A stretch of 64,000 bases of DNA from Candidatus Aminicenantes bacterium UBA6072. Its GTDB lineage: Bacteria; Acidobacteriota; Aminicenantia; UBA2199. A model generated the notes under the pieces. The model was not told where the DNA came from, did no database searches, and saw nothing but the letters and a program-made list of their open reading frames with translations. The stretch spans positions 1-64,000 of the forward strand of contig DIXU01000001.1 of assembly GCA_002436105.1 (NCBI GenBank), in the 5' to 3' direction. The translations under genes and the position numbers were made by a program. Below, piece after piece: positions 43,045-52,196 of this stretch. How positions within the stretch are numbered: the stretch's first letter is position 1; each line of letters begins with the position of its first letter.

Positions 43045-45691
43045 TAGAAAACCGGAAACCGGCATGCTGCGGGTGCTGATCCTGGAGGACGAGCCCGCCG
43101 ATGCCGAGCTGATCCAGCGCGCACTGCGCCGGGCCGGGATCTCCTTCAACGCCCGGGTGACGAAAAGCAGGCGGGAATTCAGCTCCGCCCTGGCGCGCTT
43201 CCTTCCCCAGGTGATCCTCGCCGATTTCAAGCTGCCCGGATTCAACGGCATGGCCGCGCTGGACCTGGCCCGCGCCCGGGCGCCGGAAATCCCCTTCATC
43301 TTCGTCTCCGGGGCCATCAGCGAGCACAAGGCCATCGCCAGCCTCAGCCAGGGCGCCGCCGACTACATTTTCAAGAATAACCTGTCCCGGCTGGGACCGG
43401 CGGTGAGACGGGTGCTGGCCGAAGCGGAGACCCGGCGACAGAAAGCCGACGCCGAGAAGTCGCTGCGCGAGAGCGAGGAGAAATACCGCACCCTGGTCGC
43501 CGAGAGCCCGGACGGCATCTTCATCGCCGATTTGCAGGGAAATTTCATCTCCGTCAACCCGGCCATGTGTTCGGGGTTGGGATACAACGAAACCGAGTTG
43601 CTGGCCATGAAGATCTGGGATATCGTGCCCGAGCGCTACCGCTCCCAGCACGAGCAGCGCCTGGCCGGGCTGCTGGCGGGAAAGGCAAGGAACGAGGCAG
43701 CGGAATACTTGGTGCGGACTCGGGACGGGCGGGAGCGATACGTCGCCATCCTGTCGGCGCCCTACACCAGGGACCGGACGCTCGCCGGTTTCATGGGCAT
43801 CGCCCGCGACATCACCGAAAAGATGGAGATGGAGGTGCGCCTGCGCGCATCGGAGGAATTCCACCGCACCCTGATCGAGACCTCCCCCGACGCCATCATC
43901 ACCATCGACGGCGGCGGCCGCATCACCTTCGCCTCGCAAAGAGCTTTGGACCTGTTCGCCGTCCCCGGCGGCAGCGACGTGCTGGGTGCCTCCGTGCTAG
44001 ACTTCGTTGATTCTTCCGATGCCATCCGCGTGCAGGACCGGCTGGTCGAGATCCTTTCCGGAAGTTCGCTTCCCGAGATCCGCGAGTACCGCTTGCGACG
44101 CCACGACGGCGGGCTTTTCTGGAGCGAAGTATCGTCGGCCGCGCTCCGCGATTCGCAGGGAAGGGCGATCGGACTGTTGCTCGTCTGCCGCGACGTTTCC
44201 GAGCGCCGACGGCAGCAGGAGGCCCTGCGCCACAGCGAGGAAAAATTCCGCAGGATATTCGAGGAGCACACGGCCGTGAAACTGCTGCTCGACCCGGTCA
44301 GCGGCGCCATCATCGACGCCAATAAGGCGGCCGAGAAGTTCTACGGCTGGACGCGGGAAGAACTGAAGCGGATGACGATCGGCCAGATCAACACCTTGCC
44401 CCCAGAAGAATTGCAGGCTGAACTGAAGCGGGCGCGCGAGGAGGGGCGCATCTATTTCCAGTTTCGCCACCGCCTGGCCGACGGTTCTGTCCGCGACGTG
44501 GAAGTCTTCAGCAGCCGCATCCAGATCGAGGGCAACGACTTCCTGCACTCGATCATCCACGACATCAGCGAGCGCAGGCAAGCCGAGATCGCCCTGCGCC
44601 GCAGCGAGAACCTGCTCAGCAAGATATTCGATATCCTGCCGATAGGGCTGTGGCTCGCCGACGCCAGCGGCAGGCTGGTGCGCAGCAACCAGGCTGGCCG
44701 CATGATCTGGGGCGCCGAGCCGCTGGTGGGGCTGGAGAAGTACGGCGTGTTCAAGGCGCGGCGCTTGCCCGCGGGCGAGGAGGTCACAGCCCAAGACTGG
44801 GCGCTGGCTCACACCATCCGCGAAAAAGTGACCATCACCGACGAGATGCTTGAGATCGACGCCTTCGACGGCACGAAGAAGATCATCCTCAACTACACGG
44901 CGCCGGTACTGGATGAGGCGGGCAACATCGAAGCGGCCATCGTCGTCAATATCGATATCAGCGCCCGCCAGCAGGACGAGACGCTCATCCGCGCTTCACT
45001 GAAAGAAAAGGAAGTGCTGCTGCAGGAGATTCACCACCGCGTCAAGAACAACCTGCAGATCGTCTCCGGCCTGCTGACCCTGCAGGCCGGCCACGCAGCA
45101 GAGAAGAGCATGGAGGAAATGTTCCGCGAGAGCCAGGATCGCATCCGCTCCATCGCCCTGGTCCACGAAAGCCTGTACAAATCGCACAACCTGGCCGAGA
45201 TCGCCTTCGACGACTACCTGCGCGTCCTGGTCGACAACCTGGTCACTTCCCACTTCGCCGCCGCTGGCCGAATCGCCGTCCAATACGAAATGGAGCGCAT
45301 CCTGCTGACGATCGAAACGGCGATTCCCCTCGGCCTGATCGTCAACGAGCTGGTCAGCAACTCCCTGAAACACGCCTTCCCCGGCGGGCAGCGCGGGCAG
45401 ATCCGCGTCCAGCTCCATGGCCGGGAGAAGGAACGCTTCGTTGGCGTGAAGACAAAGAGCGGCACGCTCTACCGCGTTCCAACCTGCGAGCTGACGATTG
45501 CCGACGACGGCGTCGGCCTGCCGGCCGAGTTTGAGCTCGCGGGGCAAAAAACGCTGGGCATCCAGATCCTCTCCATGCTGGCCATTCAGATGAATGGGGA
45601 ACTGACGGTTCGCAGCGGTCCGGGCACGGAATGGCATATCATTATTCCCGCGCAGCCGCTGAAGGCGAAGGCCCACGACGCCAAGACATAA
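43031..45691 (+). CDS. Hybrid histidine kinase: REC, several PAS, HisKA_2
   Basis: 886 aa, paralog of the kinase upstream with the same order: REC (LRVLILEDEPADAELIQRAL; VILADFKLPGFNG; YIFKNNL), then about four PAS domains (VAESPDGIFIADLQG; IETSPDAIITIDGGG; IFEEHTAVKLLLDPVSG; IFDILPIGLWLADASG), then HisKA_2 (EIHHRVKNNLQIVSGLL) and HATPase_c (LIVNELVSNSLKHAF; ADDGVGLPAEFE; LGIQILSMLA). The start ATG lies inside the end of the preceding gene with no Shine-Dalgarno, pointing to translational coupling; a later ATG at 43064 is possible. A shorter hairpin-encoded insertion occupies the same site (45430-45480). Confidence 0.92.
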   Translation: MEKADRKPETGMLRVLILEDEPADAELIQRALRRAGISFNARVTKSRREFSSALARFLPQVILADFKLPGFNGMAALDLARARAPEIPFIFVSGAISEHKAIASLSQGAADYIFKNNLSRLGPAVRRVLAEAETRRQKADAEKSLRESEEKYRTLVAESPDGIFIADLQGNFISVNPAMCSGLGYNETELLAMKIWDIVPERYRSQHEQRLAGLLAGKARNEAAEYLVRTRDGRERYVAILSAPYTRDRTLAGFMGIARDITEKMEMEVRLRASEEFHRTLIETSPDAIITIDGGGRITFASQRALDLFAVPGGSDVLGASVLDFVDSSDAIRVQDRLVEILSGSSLPEIREYRLRRHDGGLFWSEVSSAALRDSQGRAIGLLLVCRDVSERRRQQEALRHSEEKFRRIFEEHTAVKLLLDPVSGAIIDANKAAEKFYGWTREELKRMTIGQINTLPPEELQAELKRAREEGRIYFQFRHRLADGSVRDVEVFSSRIQIEGNDFLHSIIHDISERRQAEIALRRSENLLSKIFDILPIGLWLADASGRLVRSNQAGRMIWGAEPLVGLEKYGVFKARRLPAGEEVTAQDWALAHTIREKVTITDEMLEIDAFDGTKKIILNYTAPVLDEAGNIEAAIVVNIDISARQQDETLIRASLKEKEVLLQEIHHRVKNNLQIVSGLLTLQAGHAAEKSMEEMFRESQDRIRSIALVHESLYKSHNLAEIAFDDYLRVLVDNLVTSHFAAAGRIAVQYEMERILLTIETAIPLGLIVNELVSNSLKHAFPGGQRGQIRVQLHGREKERFVGVKTKSGTLYRVPTCELTIADDGVGLPAEFELAGQKTLGIQILSMLAIQMNGELTVRSGPGTEWHIIIPAQPLKAKAHDAKT
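45430..45480. repeat. Nested inverted repeat inside the second kinase gene
   Basis: GGAACGC (45430-45436) pairs perfectly with GCGTTCC (45474-45480); inside it GAGC-GGCAC-GCTC (45457-45469) pairs too. It encodes the extra residues just before the ADDGVGLP motif. Confidence 0.65.
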
Positions 45692-45704
45692 AAAGGAGCC
45701 CAAC

Positions 45705-47582
45705 ATGGCCAAAGCCAGGATCCTGATCGTCGAAGACGAAGCCATCATCGCCTCGGTGATCGCCGGGGCGCTGAGGAAATTCGATTATGAGGTGGTCGAC
45801 ATCCTCAACACGGGAGCAGCGGCGGTGGCCGTCGCCCTGCAGACGACTCCCGACCTGGTGCTGATGGACATCCGCCTGCAGGACGATGTGGACGGCATCG
45901 CCGCCGCCGAACGCATCCAGGAGACGGCCGACATCCCCATCATCTACCTGACCGCCTATGCCGACGATCCCACCCTGGCGCGGGCCAAGCGCACCCAGCC
46001 CTACGGCTACATTCCCAAGCCCTTCCAGGAGATCGAGCTGCGCACCACCATCGAAATGGCGCTGTACAAGCACGGCTTCGAAGTGCTTTTGAAGGAGAGC
46101 GAAGCCCGATTCCGTTCCCTCTTTGCGAACTCGCAGGACGTCATTTACATCGTCGATCGCGCGGGAAAGCTGATGGAAATGAATCCCGCCGGCCTGGACC
46201 TGTTCGGCTATGACCGCGGGGAACTGATCGGCAGAGAACTTGATTTTCTCTATGTCGACAGGAGCGACCGCGATGAAATGCTGGCAAAGATCTGGGACCG
46301 GCACCAGGTGAAGGATTACGAGGTGCATCTGAAAAAGAAGAACGGCGAGGAGCTGACGGCCCTGGTCACCGCCAGCGTCATGACCGACAGCCAAAAGGAG
46401 GTGTCCGGCTTCCAGGGAATCCTTCGCGACGTGACCATTAAGAAGAAACTCGAGGAACAGATGCTGCAGGCGGCCAAGATGGATTCGCTGGGGCGGCTGG
46501 CCAGCGGTATCGCCCACGATTTCAACAACTACCTGACCATCATCAACGGCTATTCCGAAATGCTGCTGGCCGAAAGCCCTGAGGGCAGCAGCAGCGAGAA
46601 CCTGCGCCTCATCCTGCAGGCGGGCAAGAATGCTTCCAAGCTGGTGGCCAAAATCCTGGGCTTCAGCCGCCGCCAGGCGCCCGCCCCCGTCGTCATCGAC
46701 ATCAATGCCGCCCTCGGCGACCTGGAGCGCATGGTGCGCCGCCTGGTGGGAGAAGGCATCGAACTGCGCATCGAACTCGACCCCGAGGCCGGCAACGTGC
46801 GCATCGACCCCGGCCAGCTCGAACAGGCGCTGATCAACCTGGTGATCAACGCCCGCGACGCCATGCCCGGTGGCGGAAAACTGGTTCTGGCATCGGCACA
46901 CGTCCAACTGAACGAGGAGGGTGCCGTCGGGCACCCGGGACTTCACCCGGGCGCCTACGTCGCCATCCGCGTGCGGGACAGCGGCAACGGCATGGAGCCC
47001 CGGGTGCTGGCGCATATATTCGAGCCGTTCTTCACCACCAAGGCCGCCGGCGAGGGCACCGGGCTGGGACTGGCCTCGGTGTTCGCCGTCGTCCAGCAAA
47101 ACGAAGGCAGCATCTGGGCCGAGAGCGTGCCCGGACAAGGCTCGACCTTCCACCTGCTGCTGCCGCGGGCCGGCGGCACGCCGCGGCCGGAAAAGGAAGA
47201 GCGGCCGCGGCGGCGCTTCGACGGCCGTACGGTGCTGCTGGTCGATGACGAGCAGGGCATCCGCGAGCTGCTGCGCTCCATTCTGGAAAAGCTGGGCATG
47301 GAAGTGCATGCGGCCGCCGATGGCGAAGAGGGGCTGCGGACCGCCGCGGCGCTGCCGCGACTCGACCTGCTCCTGTCCGACGTCGTCCTGCCTGGAATTT
47401 CAGGCATCGAGGTCGCCGAGCGCCTGCGCATCATCCATCCGCAGGCGGCGGTCATCCTGAGCTCGGGACAAGGGGAGAAATACCTGAAGCGCGCAGGCCT
47501 CGACCTGGAAAAAACGCATTTCATCGCCAAGCCGAGCACCTATCGCGAGATCGAGGAAACGATCGCCAAAGCGCTGGGCTGA
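45705..47582 (+). CDS. Hybrid histidine kinase: REC-PAS-HisKA-HATPase-REC
   Basis: 625 aa. N-terminal REC (ILIVEDEAIIASVIAGAL; LVLMDIRLQDDVDG; YIPKPF), PAS (LFANSQDVIYIVDRAGK), HisKA of the type LGRLASGIAHDFNNYLTIIN, HATPase_c (NLVINARDAMPGGG; VRDSGNGM; GTGLGLASVFAVV) and a second REC (VLLVDDEQGIRELLRS; LLLSDVVLPGISG; FIAKPS). The DFNN-type kinase belongs to the class often paired with NtrC-type regulators. AAGGAG precedes the ATG, 13 nt after the previous gene, so the last three kinases form one operon. It ends 1 nt before a convergent small gene. Confidence 0.94.
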   Translation: MAKARILIVEDEAIIASVIAGALRKFDYEVVDILNTGAAAVAVALQTTPDLVLMDIRLQDDVDGIAAAERIQETADIPIIYLTAYADDPTLARAKRTQPYGYIPKPFQEIELRTTIEMALYKHGFEVLLKESEARFRSLFANSQDVIYIVDRAGKLMEMNPAGLDLFGYDRGELIGRELDFLYVDRSDRDEMLAKIWDRHQVKDYEVHLKKKNGEELTALVTASVMTDSQKEVSGFQGILRDVTIKKKLEEQMLQAAKMDSLGRLASGIAHDFNNYLTIINGYSEMLLAESPEGSSSENLRLILQAGKNASKLVAKILGFSRRQAPAPVVIDINAALGDLERMVRRLVGEGIELRIELDPEAGNVRIDPGQLEQALINLVINARDAMPGGGKLVLASAHVQLNEEGAVGHPGLHPGAYVAIRVRDSGNGMEPRVLAHIFEPFFTTKAAGEGTGLGLASVFAVVQQNEGSIWAESVPGQGSTFHLLLPRAGGTPRPEKEERPRRRFDGRTVLLVDDEQGIRELLRSILEKLGMEVHAAADGEEGLRTAAALPRLDLLLSDVVLPGISGIEVAERLRIIHPQAAVILSSGQGEKYLKRAGLDLEKTHFIAKPSTYREIEETIAKALG

Positions 47583-47583
47583 A

Positions 47584-47760
47584 TCAGGAATGGCCCTGCG
47601 CCTGGCAGGGGCCGAAAGCCGGGTGCAGGCAGGCATGGTTCGCCGGCCGCTGCGGTCCGGCCAGGTGACTTCCCTTGCAGGCCAGCAGGACGTTCTCCTC
47701 CGGCCGGGCGCGGACCAGGGCGATCAGCCGCGGCTCGACCCATTTTCTCTTGCTCTCCAT
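47584..47760 (-). CDS. 58-aa cysteine-containing peptide, possible RiPP-like precursor
   Basis: MESKRKWVEPRLIALVRARP starts a 58-residue peptide with three cysteines in the second half (LLACKG; HACLHP; PCQAQ). The pattern KW-x-x-P-x-L-x-x-LVR-x-RPEE-x-VL-x-x-CK resembles short peptides I recall from several phyla that look like leader-core precursors, but no maturation enzyme is encoded in this window. GAGG lies about 5 nt before the ATG, and the ATG is 7 nt after the stop of the PilT-like gene, so it is likely the last gene of that operon. It is too short for most gene callers. Confidence 0.7.
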   Translation of the reverse strand: MESKRKWVEPRLIALVRARPEENVLLACKGSHLAGPQRPANHACLHPAFGPCQAQGHS

Positions 47761-47767
47761 GTGACCC

Positions 47768-49159
47768 TCACGACGCCAGCAGCGAGCGCGAGCGCAGGCG
47801 GGAGCGCAATCCCTCTTTCTCGACGGCCTTGGACAGGGCTTCTTCCACCGTCACCCCGTCTTTTTCCACCAGGTCGGCCAGGGAATCGTTCAGCAGCCGG
47901 TTGCCCAGCGCCTTGCCCGTCTGCATCATGGCCGGGATCTGGAACGTCTTGCCTTCGCGGATGAGGTTGGCCACGGCGACATTGACCACCATTACCTCGT
48001 AGGCCGCGGTCCGGCCGCCCTCCGGCCGGCGGCACAGCATCTGCGAAACCACGCCGATCAGGGCATCGGCCAGCATGCTGCGGATCTGGTTCTGCCGGTC
48101 GGCGGGAAACTGGTCGATGATGCGGTCCACCGTGCCGCAGGCCGTCGAGGTGTGCAGGGTGCCCAGGACCAGATGCCCGGTCGCGGCCATCTCCACCGCG
48201 ATGGCGATGGTCTCCAGGTCGCGCATCTCGCCGACCAGGATGACGTCGGGATCCTCGCGCAGCGCAGCGCGCAGGGCTTTCTTGAACGATTCCGTGTGCG
48301 TGCCCACCTCGCGCTGGTTGACCAGCGAGAGCTTGTTGGCATGAATGAACTCGACCGGGTCCTCGATGGTGATGATATGGACGGCGCGCGTGGAATTGAC
48401 GTGATCGATCAGCGACGCCAGGGTCGTCGATTTTCCCGAGCCGGTGGGGCCGGTGACCAGGAGCAGCCCTTTGGGAAAAGCGAGAAGATCGATGACGGGC
48501 TGGGGAATGTTCAAATCGGCGGCGGGAATGATGTGCGCGGGGATGAAGCGCAGCACGGCGCCCAGGCCGCGCTGGTCGCGGAACACGTTGACCCGGAAGC
48601 GGGCCAGGCCGGGAACCTCATGGGCGAAGTCGGTGTCCTGGCTGCGCTCGAACTCGCCGCGGCTGCGCTCGGGCATGATGGCCTCGAGCTCGGACCACAG
48701 CCAGGGCTCGCTGAGTTTCCCCGGGCCGCCGGCCGGGACGATCTCTCCGTCCACGCGCAGCTGTGGCGGATTGTCCGAGCCCAGGTGAAGATCGGAGGCC
48801 TTGCGCTCGACCATGAGCCCCAGCAGCGCGTTCAGGTCCGCCACGGCCGGAGCATCCGTCGCGCCGGCCGGCTGGCGCATCAGGATCTCGGGCAGCGCGG
48901 AAGCCATCTGGATGTGGATGGCGCCGTTCTCGTTCGTGCGGCCGATCTCTTGGCCGGAATAGACCAGCCATTCCTTGCCGGCAAAGACCTCCTCCAGTTC
49001 CTGGTCGATCTTGCGGATCATGTCATCCTTCAGCGGCGCGCGCGTCAGGTAGCCTTTCTTCTCATCGCGCCAGATGAAAGGCGGCTCATCGCCGCGAATG
49101 ACCAGGCGCTCGCCCCGGTGCCGGATCAGGGCGTCGAGCAGCTGCCGGGCCGAGTTCAT
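47768..49159 (-). CDS. PilT-like twitching ATPase with N-terminal extension
   Basis: 463 aa, against ~350 for typical PilT. From residue ~108 the protein is PilT: LMVERKASDLHLGSDNPP, Walker A GPTGSGKSTT, ASP box ITIEDPVEF, Walker B VILVGEMRD, HTSTACGTVDRIID, and the PilT-type ANLIREGKTFQI (AIRNLIREGK-like). The first ~107 residues (LLDALIRHRGERLVIRGDEP; YLTRAPLKDDMIRKI) look like a second, degenerate copy of the N-terminal domain. The enzyme should power pilus retraction or another secretion-ATPase step. No other pilus gene is in the window. ATGA overlap with the partner upstream. Confidence 0.92.
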   Translation of the reverse strand: MNSARQLLDALIRHRGERLVIRGDEPPFIWRDEKKGYLTRAPLKDDMIRKIDQELEEVFAGKEWLVYSGQEIGRTNENGAIHIQMASALPEILMRQPAGATDAPAVADLNALLGLMVERKASDLHLGSDNPPQLRVDGEIVPAGGPGKLSEPWLWSELEAIMPERSRGEFERSQDTDFAHEVPGLARFRVNVFRDQRGLGAVLRFIPAHIIPAADLNIPQPVIDLLAFPKGLLLVTGPTGSGKSTTLASLIDHVNSTRAVHIITIEDPVEFIHANKLSLVNQREVGTHTESFKKALRAALREDPDVILVGEMRDLETIAIAVEMAATGHLVLGTLHTSTACGTVDRIIDQFPADRQNQIRSMLADALIGVVSQMLCRRPEGGRTAAYEVMVVNVAVANLIREGKTFQIPAMMQTGKALGNRLLNDSLADLVEKDGVTVEEALSKAVEKEGLRSRLRSRSLLAS

Positions 49160-49674
49160 ATGCCCTCCACGCGGGCGATATGGCGCTTGTTGACATGCAC
49201 GAGCACGGCGTCCCCGCGGCTCAGGGTGACGAAGCGCTCTTCGTCATTGAGCAGATCGATGGGCCGCGCCCGCCAGGCGTGGCGGGGTTCAACGGTGCGC
49301 AGCTCCAGCTCGGCGCCGTTCTGCATGAAGAGTCGCAACGAGCGGCCGGCGGGCGCCGGCGCGGGCAGCGCTTCCGTGACCAGCATCACCTGATTGACGT
49401 GAACGATGAAGAACTCGCGGCTGGAGCGTTCGCGCAGGGGAAAGAAAGACCATTGCGAGTTCAGGAAGTCGGCGAGGCTTTCCTCGCCGCTGCGCCTCGG
49501 CGTATAGAGATTGAGATAGAAGAGGCATTCCATCGGCTGTTCCGCGTTGAAGAGGAATGAGACCTCGGCGGCGATCTCGCGCTTGGGGACGCGCAGATCG
49601 TCGGCCAGGCTGAGGTTCAGGTCGACGCCGCGTTCCGTGTCCAATGACTGCAGGAGTTTCATGTGCTTTTCCAT
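49156..49674 (-). CDS. Small protein coupled to the PilT-like ATPase
   Basis: 172 aa, no signal peptide, family not recognised. Two halves repeat a pattern: FLNSQWSFFPLRE...EFFIVHVNQVMLV and ERFVTLSRGDAVLVHVNKRHIARVEG, each a beta-rich unit ending in a V-N-x-x-x-I/V turn. Its stop overlaps the ATG of the PilT-like gene, and it starts 9 nt after the stop of the HExxH gene, so it is the middle gene of the 47584-50496 operon. An adaptor role for the ATPase is inference. Confidence 0.7.
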   Translation of the reverse strand: MEKHMKLLQSLDTERGVDLNLSLADDLRVPKREIAAEVSFLFNAEQPMECLFYLNLYTPRRSGEESLADFLNSQWSFFPLRERSSREFFIVHVNQVMLVTEALPAPAPAGRSLRLFMQNGAELELRTVEPRHAWRARPIDLLNDEERFVTLSRGDAVLVHVNKRHIARVEGI

Positions 49675-49683
49675 GGCGGCCGC

Positions 49684-50496
49684 TTACTGGGAGATGACCA
49701 GGGCATAGGCCTCGGCTTCCTTCCAGTAATCGTCGTAGGACTGGAAGCGGGCCAGGGTGAAATCGTTGACCAGGCCCAGCGCCTGCAGCCGGAAACCGCC
49801 GAACGACAGCAGCTTCATCCTGCCGCGCTCGCGGCGATGGCCCTTGAGCAGTGGCTCGGGTGACGCCGCCATCAGCTGCAGGCTCTGCATCACGTGCACC
49901 ATCTCGTGACGGAACACCGCATCGGGCTTGCCGCTGACCACGGTGGGAAAGATGCTGTAGGCCCAGCCGCGCACATTCTCGGCCAGGGGGGTATCGGCCT
50001 CAAAGGCCAGCATGCCGCCGCGAATGGCGACGCGGTCCGACTTGGCCAGCGACATGGCCAGGCTGATGGCGTCGCGCGGGGAGAACGATACGCTGACCAG
50101 CGAGTGCGGTTTTTTGGCCAGCGGCGTGGCCACTTCCAGGCGCACCAGGGGCAGGGTAAAACCCAGATAGGATAACGGTCCCTCGCCGGCGGTGACATTA
50201 TCCACCACCGAGGCCGAAAGGTTGGCCAGCAGGACGCCGTTGAAGGTTCGGCCGGCGGCAACCTGCTTCTTGGCCTGGTAGAAGCCGAATCCCGAGGCGG
50301 CACCGTAGGTCAGCATCTTCACTGCATCCCGCAAATTATGCACATGACCCTGGATCAGGCCCCGCGCCAGCGTGGTCACGCCGCTGCCGATCACATTGCC
50401 CAAAACGATCGTTCTTTCATTGACCGCCTGCACCTTGGCCGCAGGCACCAGGATCAACGCCGCCATCAGGACCGCAATTGCCATCGTCTTTTTCAT
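49684..50496 (-). CDS. Secreted protein with HExxH motif
   Basis: 270 aa with a signal peptide (KKTMAIAVLMAALILVPAAKVQA). The mature part contains FRHEMVHVMQSLQ, an HExxH zinc-binding type motif, with a possible downstream acidic ligand in YWKEAEAYAL. The region before it is beta-rich with repeats of RVAIRGGMLAFEADTPL type. I do not recognise a named peptidase family. AAGGAGG lies just before the chosen ATG; the longer frame has none. First gene of the operon with the PilT-like ATPase. Confidence 0.72.
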   Translation of the reverse strand: MKKTMAIAVLMAALILVPAAKVQAVNERTIVLGNVIGSGVTTLARGLIQGHVHNLRDAVKMLTYGAASGFGFYQAKKQVAAGRTFNGVLLANLSASVVDNVTAGEGPLSYLGFTLPLVRLEVATPLAKKPHSLVSVSFSPRDAISLAMSLAKSDRVAIRGGMLAFEADTPLAENVRGWAYSIFPTVVSGKPDAVFRHEMVHVMQSLQLMAASPEPLLKGHRRERGRMKLLSFGGFRLQALGLVNDFTLARFQSYDDYWKEAEAYALVISQ

Positions 50497-50774
50497 CGTC
50501 AACCTCCTTGAGAACTTCACGCCAAGGTAGGTGCACGACGACTGCCAACTTGAAATTAACCGAAATATCCTTTACTGAAGCATTTCTTGGTATTCAATCC
50601 ATTTTCAGGACCCGTGCGGAAGGTCAGAGACAAAAGTCGCGGAAAATCAACTAATTATAAAAAATGAGTGTTCTATGCTGCCTGTAAAAGGATTAGCAAC
50701 TTTTGTCCATATCAAATCGTTGACGCAGGGGTTGCCCGAAAGGGGCGGGTGTTTGGGAAAAATGGGTATACGAG

Positions 50775-52196
50775 CTAGCCCTTCTTTCTTTTTTCGCGTA
50801 CCAGCCGCTTGTTGAGCGCCTGGCGGGTGATCCCCAACAGCTGGGCGGCGATCCCCTGGTTGCCCCTGGCCTGTTCCAGGGCCCGGCTGACCAGGAAATC
50901 CTCGGCCTGTTTCAGAGTCGGCAACCCGGCCAGAAAACCGTCGACGCTGCGCGCCGCCGGGGATTGTGTCGGGTCGGGTTTTGACCGCCCCAGCTCTCCG
51001 ATGGCGCTGCGGAAGCTTTCCATGGAAAGGACGCCGGCGCGATGGCGCGAGACGGCGTCAGCAACCAGGGTTTGCAGCTCGCGGATATTGCCCGGGAAAT
51101 CGTAGGCCGAAAGCAGGGAAACCAGTTCGGGCGGCGGAGTCGGCGTCCGCTTGCGCAGCGCCCGGGCCGCGTCCTGGAGAAAATGGCCGAGGAGCAGGGG
51201 GATGTCTTCCTTGCGCTCGCGCAGCGGCGGCACGGAGATGACGTGCGTATTGAGCCGGAAAAGGAGATCGTTGCGGAAAGAACCCTGTTCGACCCGCTGC
51301 TTGAGATCGAGGTTGCTGGAACAGATGACACGGGCATTGGTCTTTTTCGGCTGGTCCGCGCCCAAGGGGTAGTATTCCTTCTCCTGGATCAGGCGCAGCA
51401 GCTTGACCTGCGAAGTGGCGCTCAGGTCGCCGATCTCGTCGAGGAACAGGGTTCCGTCCTGGGCCTGGGAGATGAGGCCGTCACGGCTGGCCTCGGCGCC
51501 GGTGAATGCTCCCTTTTTATGCCCGAACAGGGTATCGGAGAACATGTTGTCGTCCAGGCCGGCCACGTTGACGGCGACGAAAGGCCGGGCCGGGTCGCCG
51601 GCCAGATGGATGGCCCGGGCGATCAGTTCCTTGCCGGTCCCGGTTTCGCCGCTGATCAGCGCCGGGAAGGGCGAGGCGGCGACGACCTCGACATACTTGA
51701 ACAGCGCCAGCATCTTGCGGCTGCCGGTGACCACGTGAGCGAAGGCGCCCGGCCGGCTCAAGCCGTCGGCCAGCAGGTGATGGGTCAGCGATGAGACTTG
51801 GTCCTGCAGGCGGGCAATCTCCAGGGTACGCTGCAGGCTGGAAACGAGGCGACTCCGTTCCACCGGCTTCACCAGGTAGTCGCTGGCCCCCAGGAGCATG
51901 CATTCCACGGCGGTTTCGATGTCGTCGATGCCGGTGACCACCAAAACCGGCACCTCTGGGAATTCTCCCTTGATCTGGGCCAGCAGGTCGCGGCCGTTGA
52001 GGAAGGGCATGTGGATATCGGTGAGCACGGCCAGGGCCCGGTTCTCGCGCAGGAAAGGCAGTACGCGACGGCTGTCGTCAAGAGTGACGACCGGCTCGAT
52101 CCCCGCCGAGCGCAGCATGCCGCCATAGAGCAGAAGCACGGGCATCTCGTCGTCGACCAGCAGGACCGGCAACTGGTCGCTCCGTTTCTCTTCCAT
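50775..52196 (-). CDS. Sigma-54-dependent response regulator (NtrC family)
   Basis: 473 aa. REC (VLLVDDEMPVLLLYGG; AVLTDIHMPFLNG; LVKPVER), central AAA+ domain (Walker A GETGTGKELIARAIH; GAFTGA sigma-54 contact loop in KKGAFTGAEASRDG; FLDEIGDLS; LRERKEDIPLLLGHFL), and a C-terminal Fis-type helix-turn-helix (ARGNQGIAAQLLGITRQALN). It should activate sigma-54 promoters when phosphorylated. The sensor kinase gene is divergent 205 nt away (52401-54008). The ATG at 52196 has GGAG 5 nt ahead; the frame extends far upstream without meaning. The interval 50497-50774 contains no gene that I see. Confidence 0.95.
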   Translation of the reverse strand: MEEKRSDQLPVLLVDDEMPVLLLYGGMLRSAGIEPVVTLDDSRRVLPFLRENRALAVLTDIHMPFLNGRDLLAQIKGEFPEVPVLVVTGIDDIETAVECMLLGASDYLVKPVERSRLVSSLQRTLEIARLQDQVSSLTHHLLADGLSRPGAFAHVVTGSRKMLALFKYVEVVAASPFPALISGETGTGKELIARAIHLAGDPARPFVAVNVAGLDDNMFSDTLFGHKKGAFTGAEASRDGLISQAQDGTLFLDEIGDLSATSQVKLLRLIQEKEYYPLGADQPKKTNARVICSSNLDLKQRVEQGSFRNDLLFRLNTHVISVPPLRERKEDIPLLLGHFLQDAARALRKRTPTPPPELVSLLSAYDFPGNIRELQTLVADAVSRHRAGVLSMESFRSAIGELGRSKPDPTQSPAARSVDGFLAGLPTLKQAEDFLVSRALEQARGNQGIAAQLLGITRQALNKRLVREKRKKG

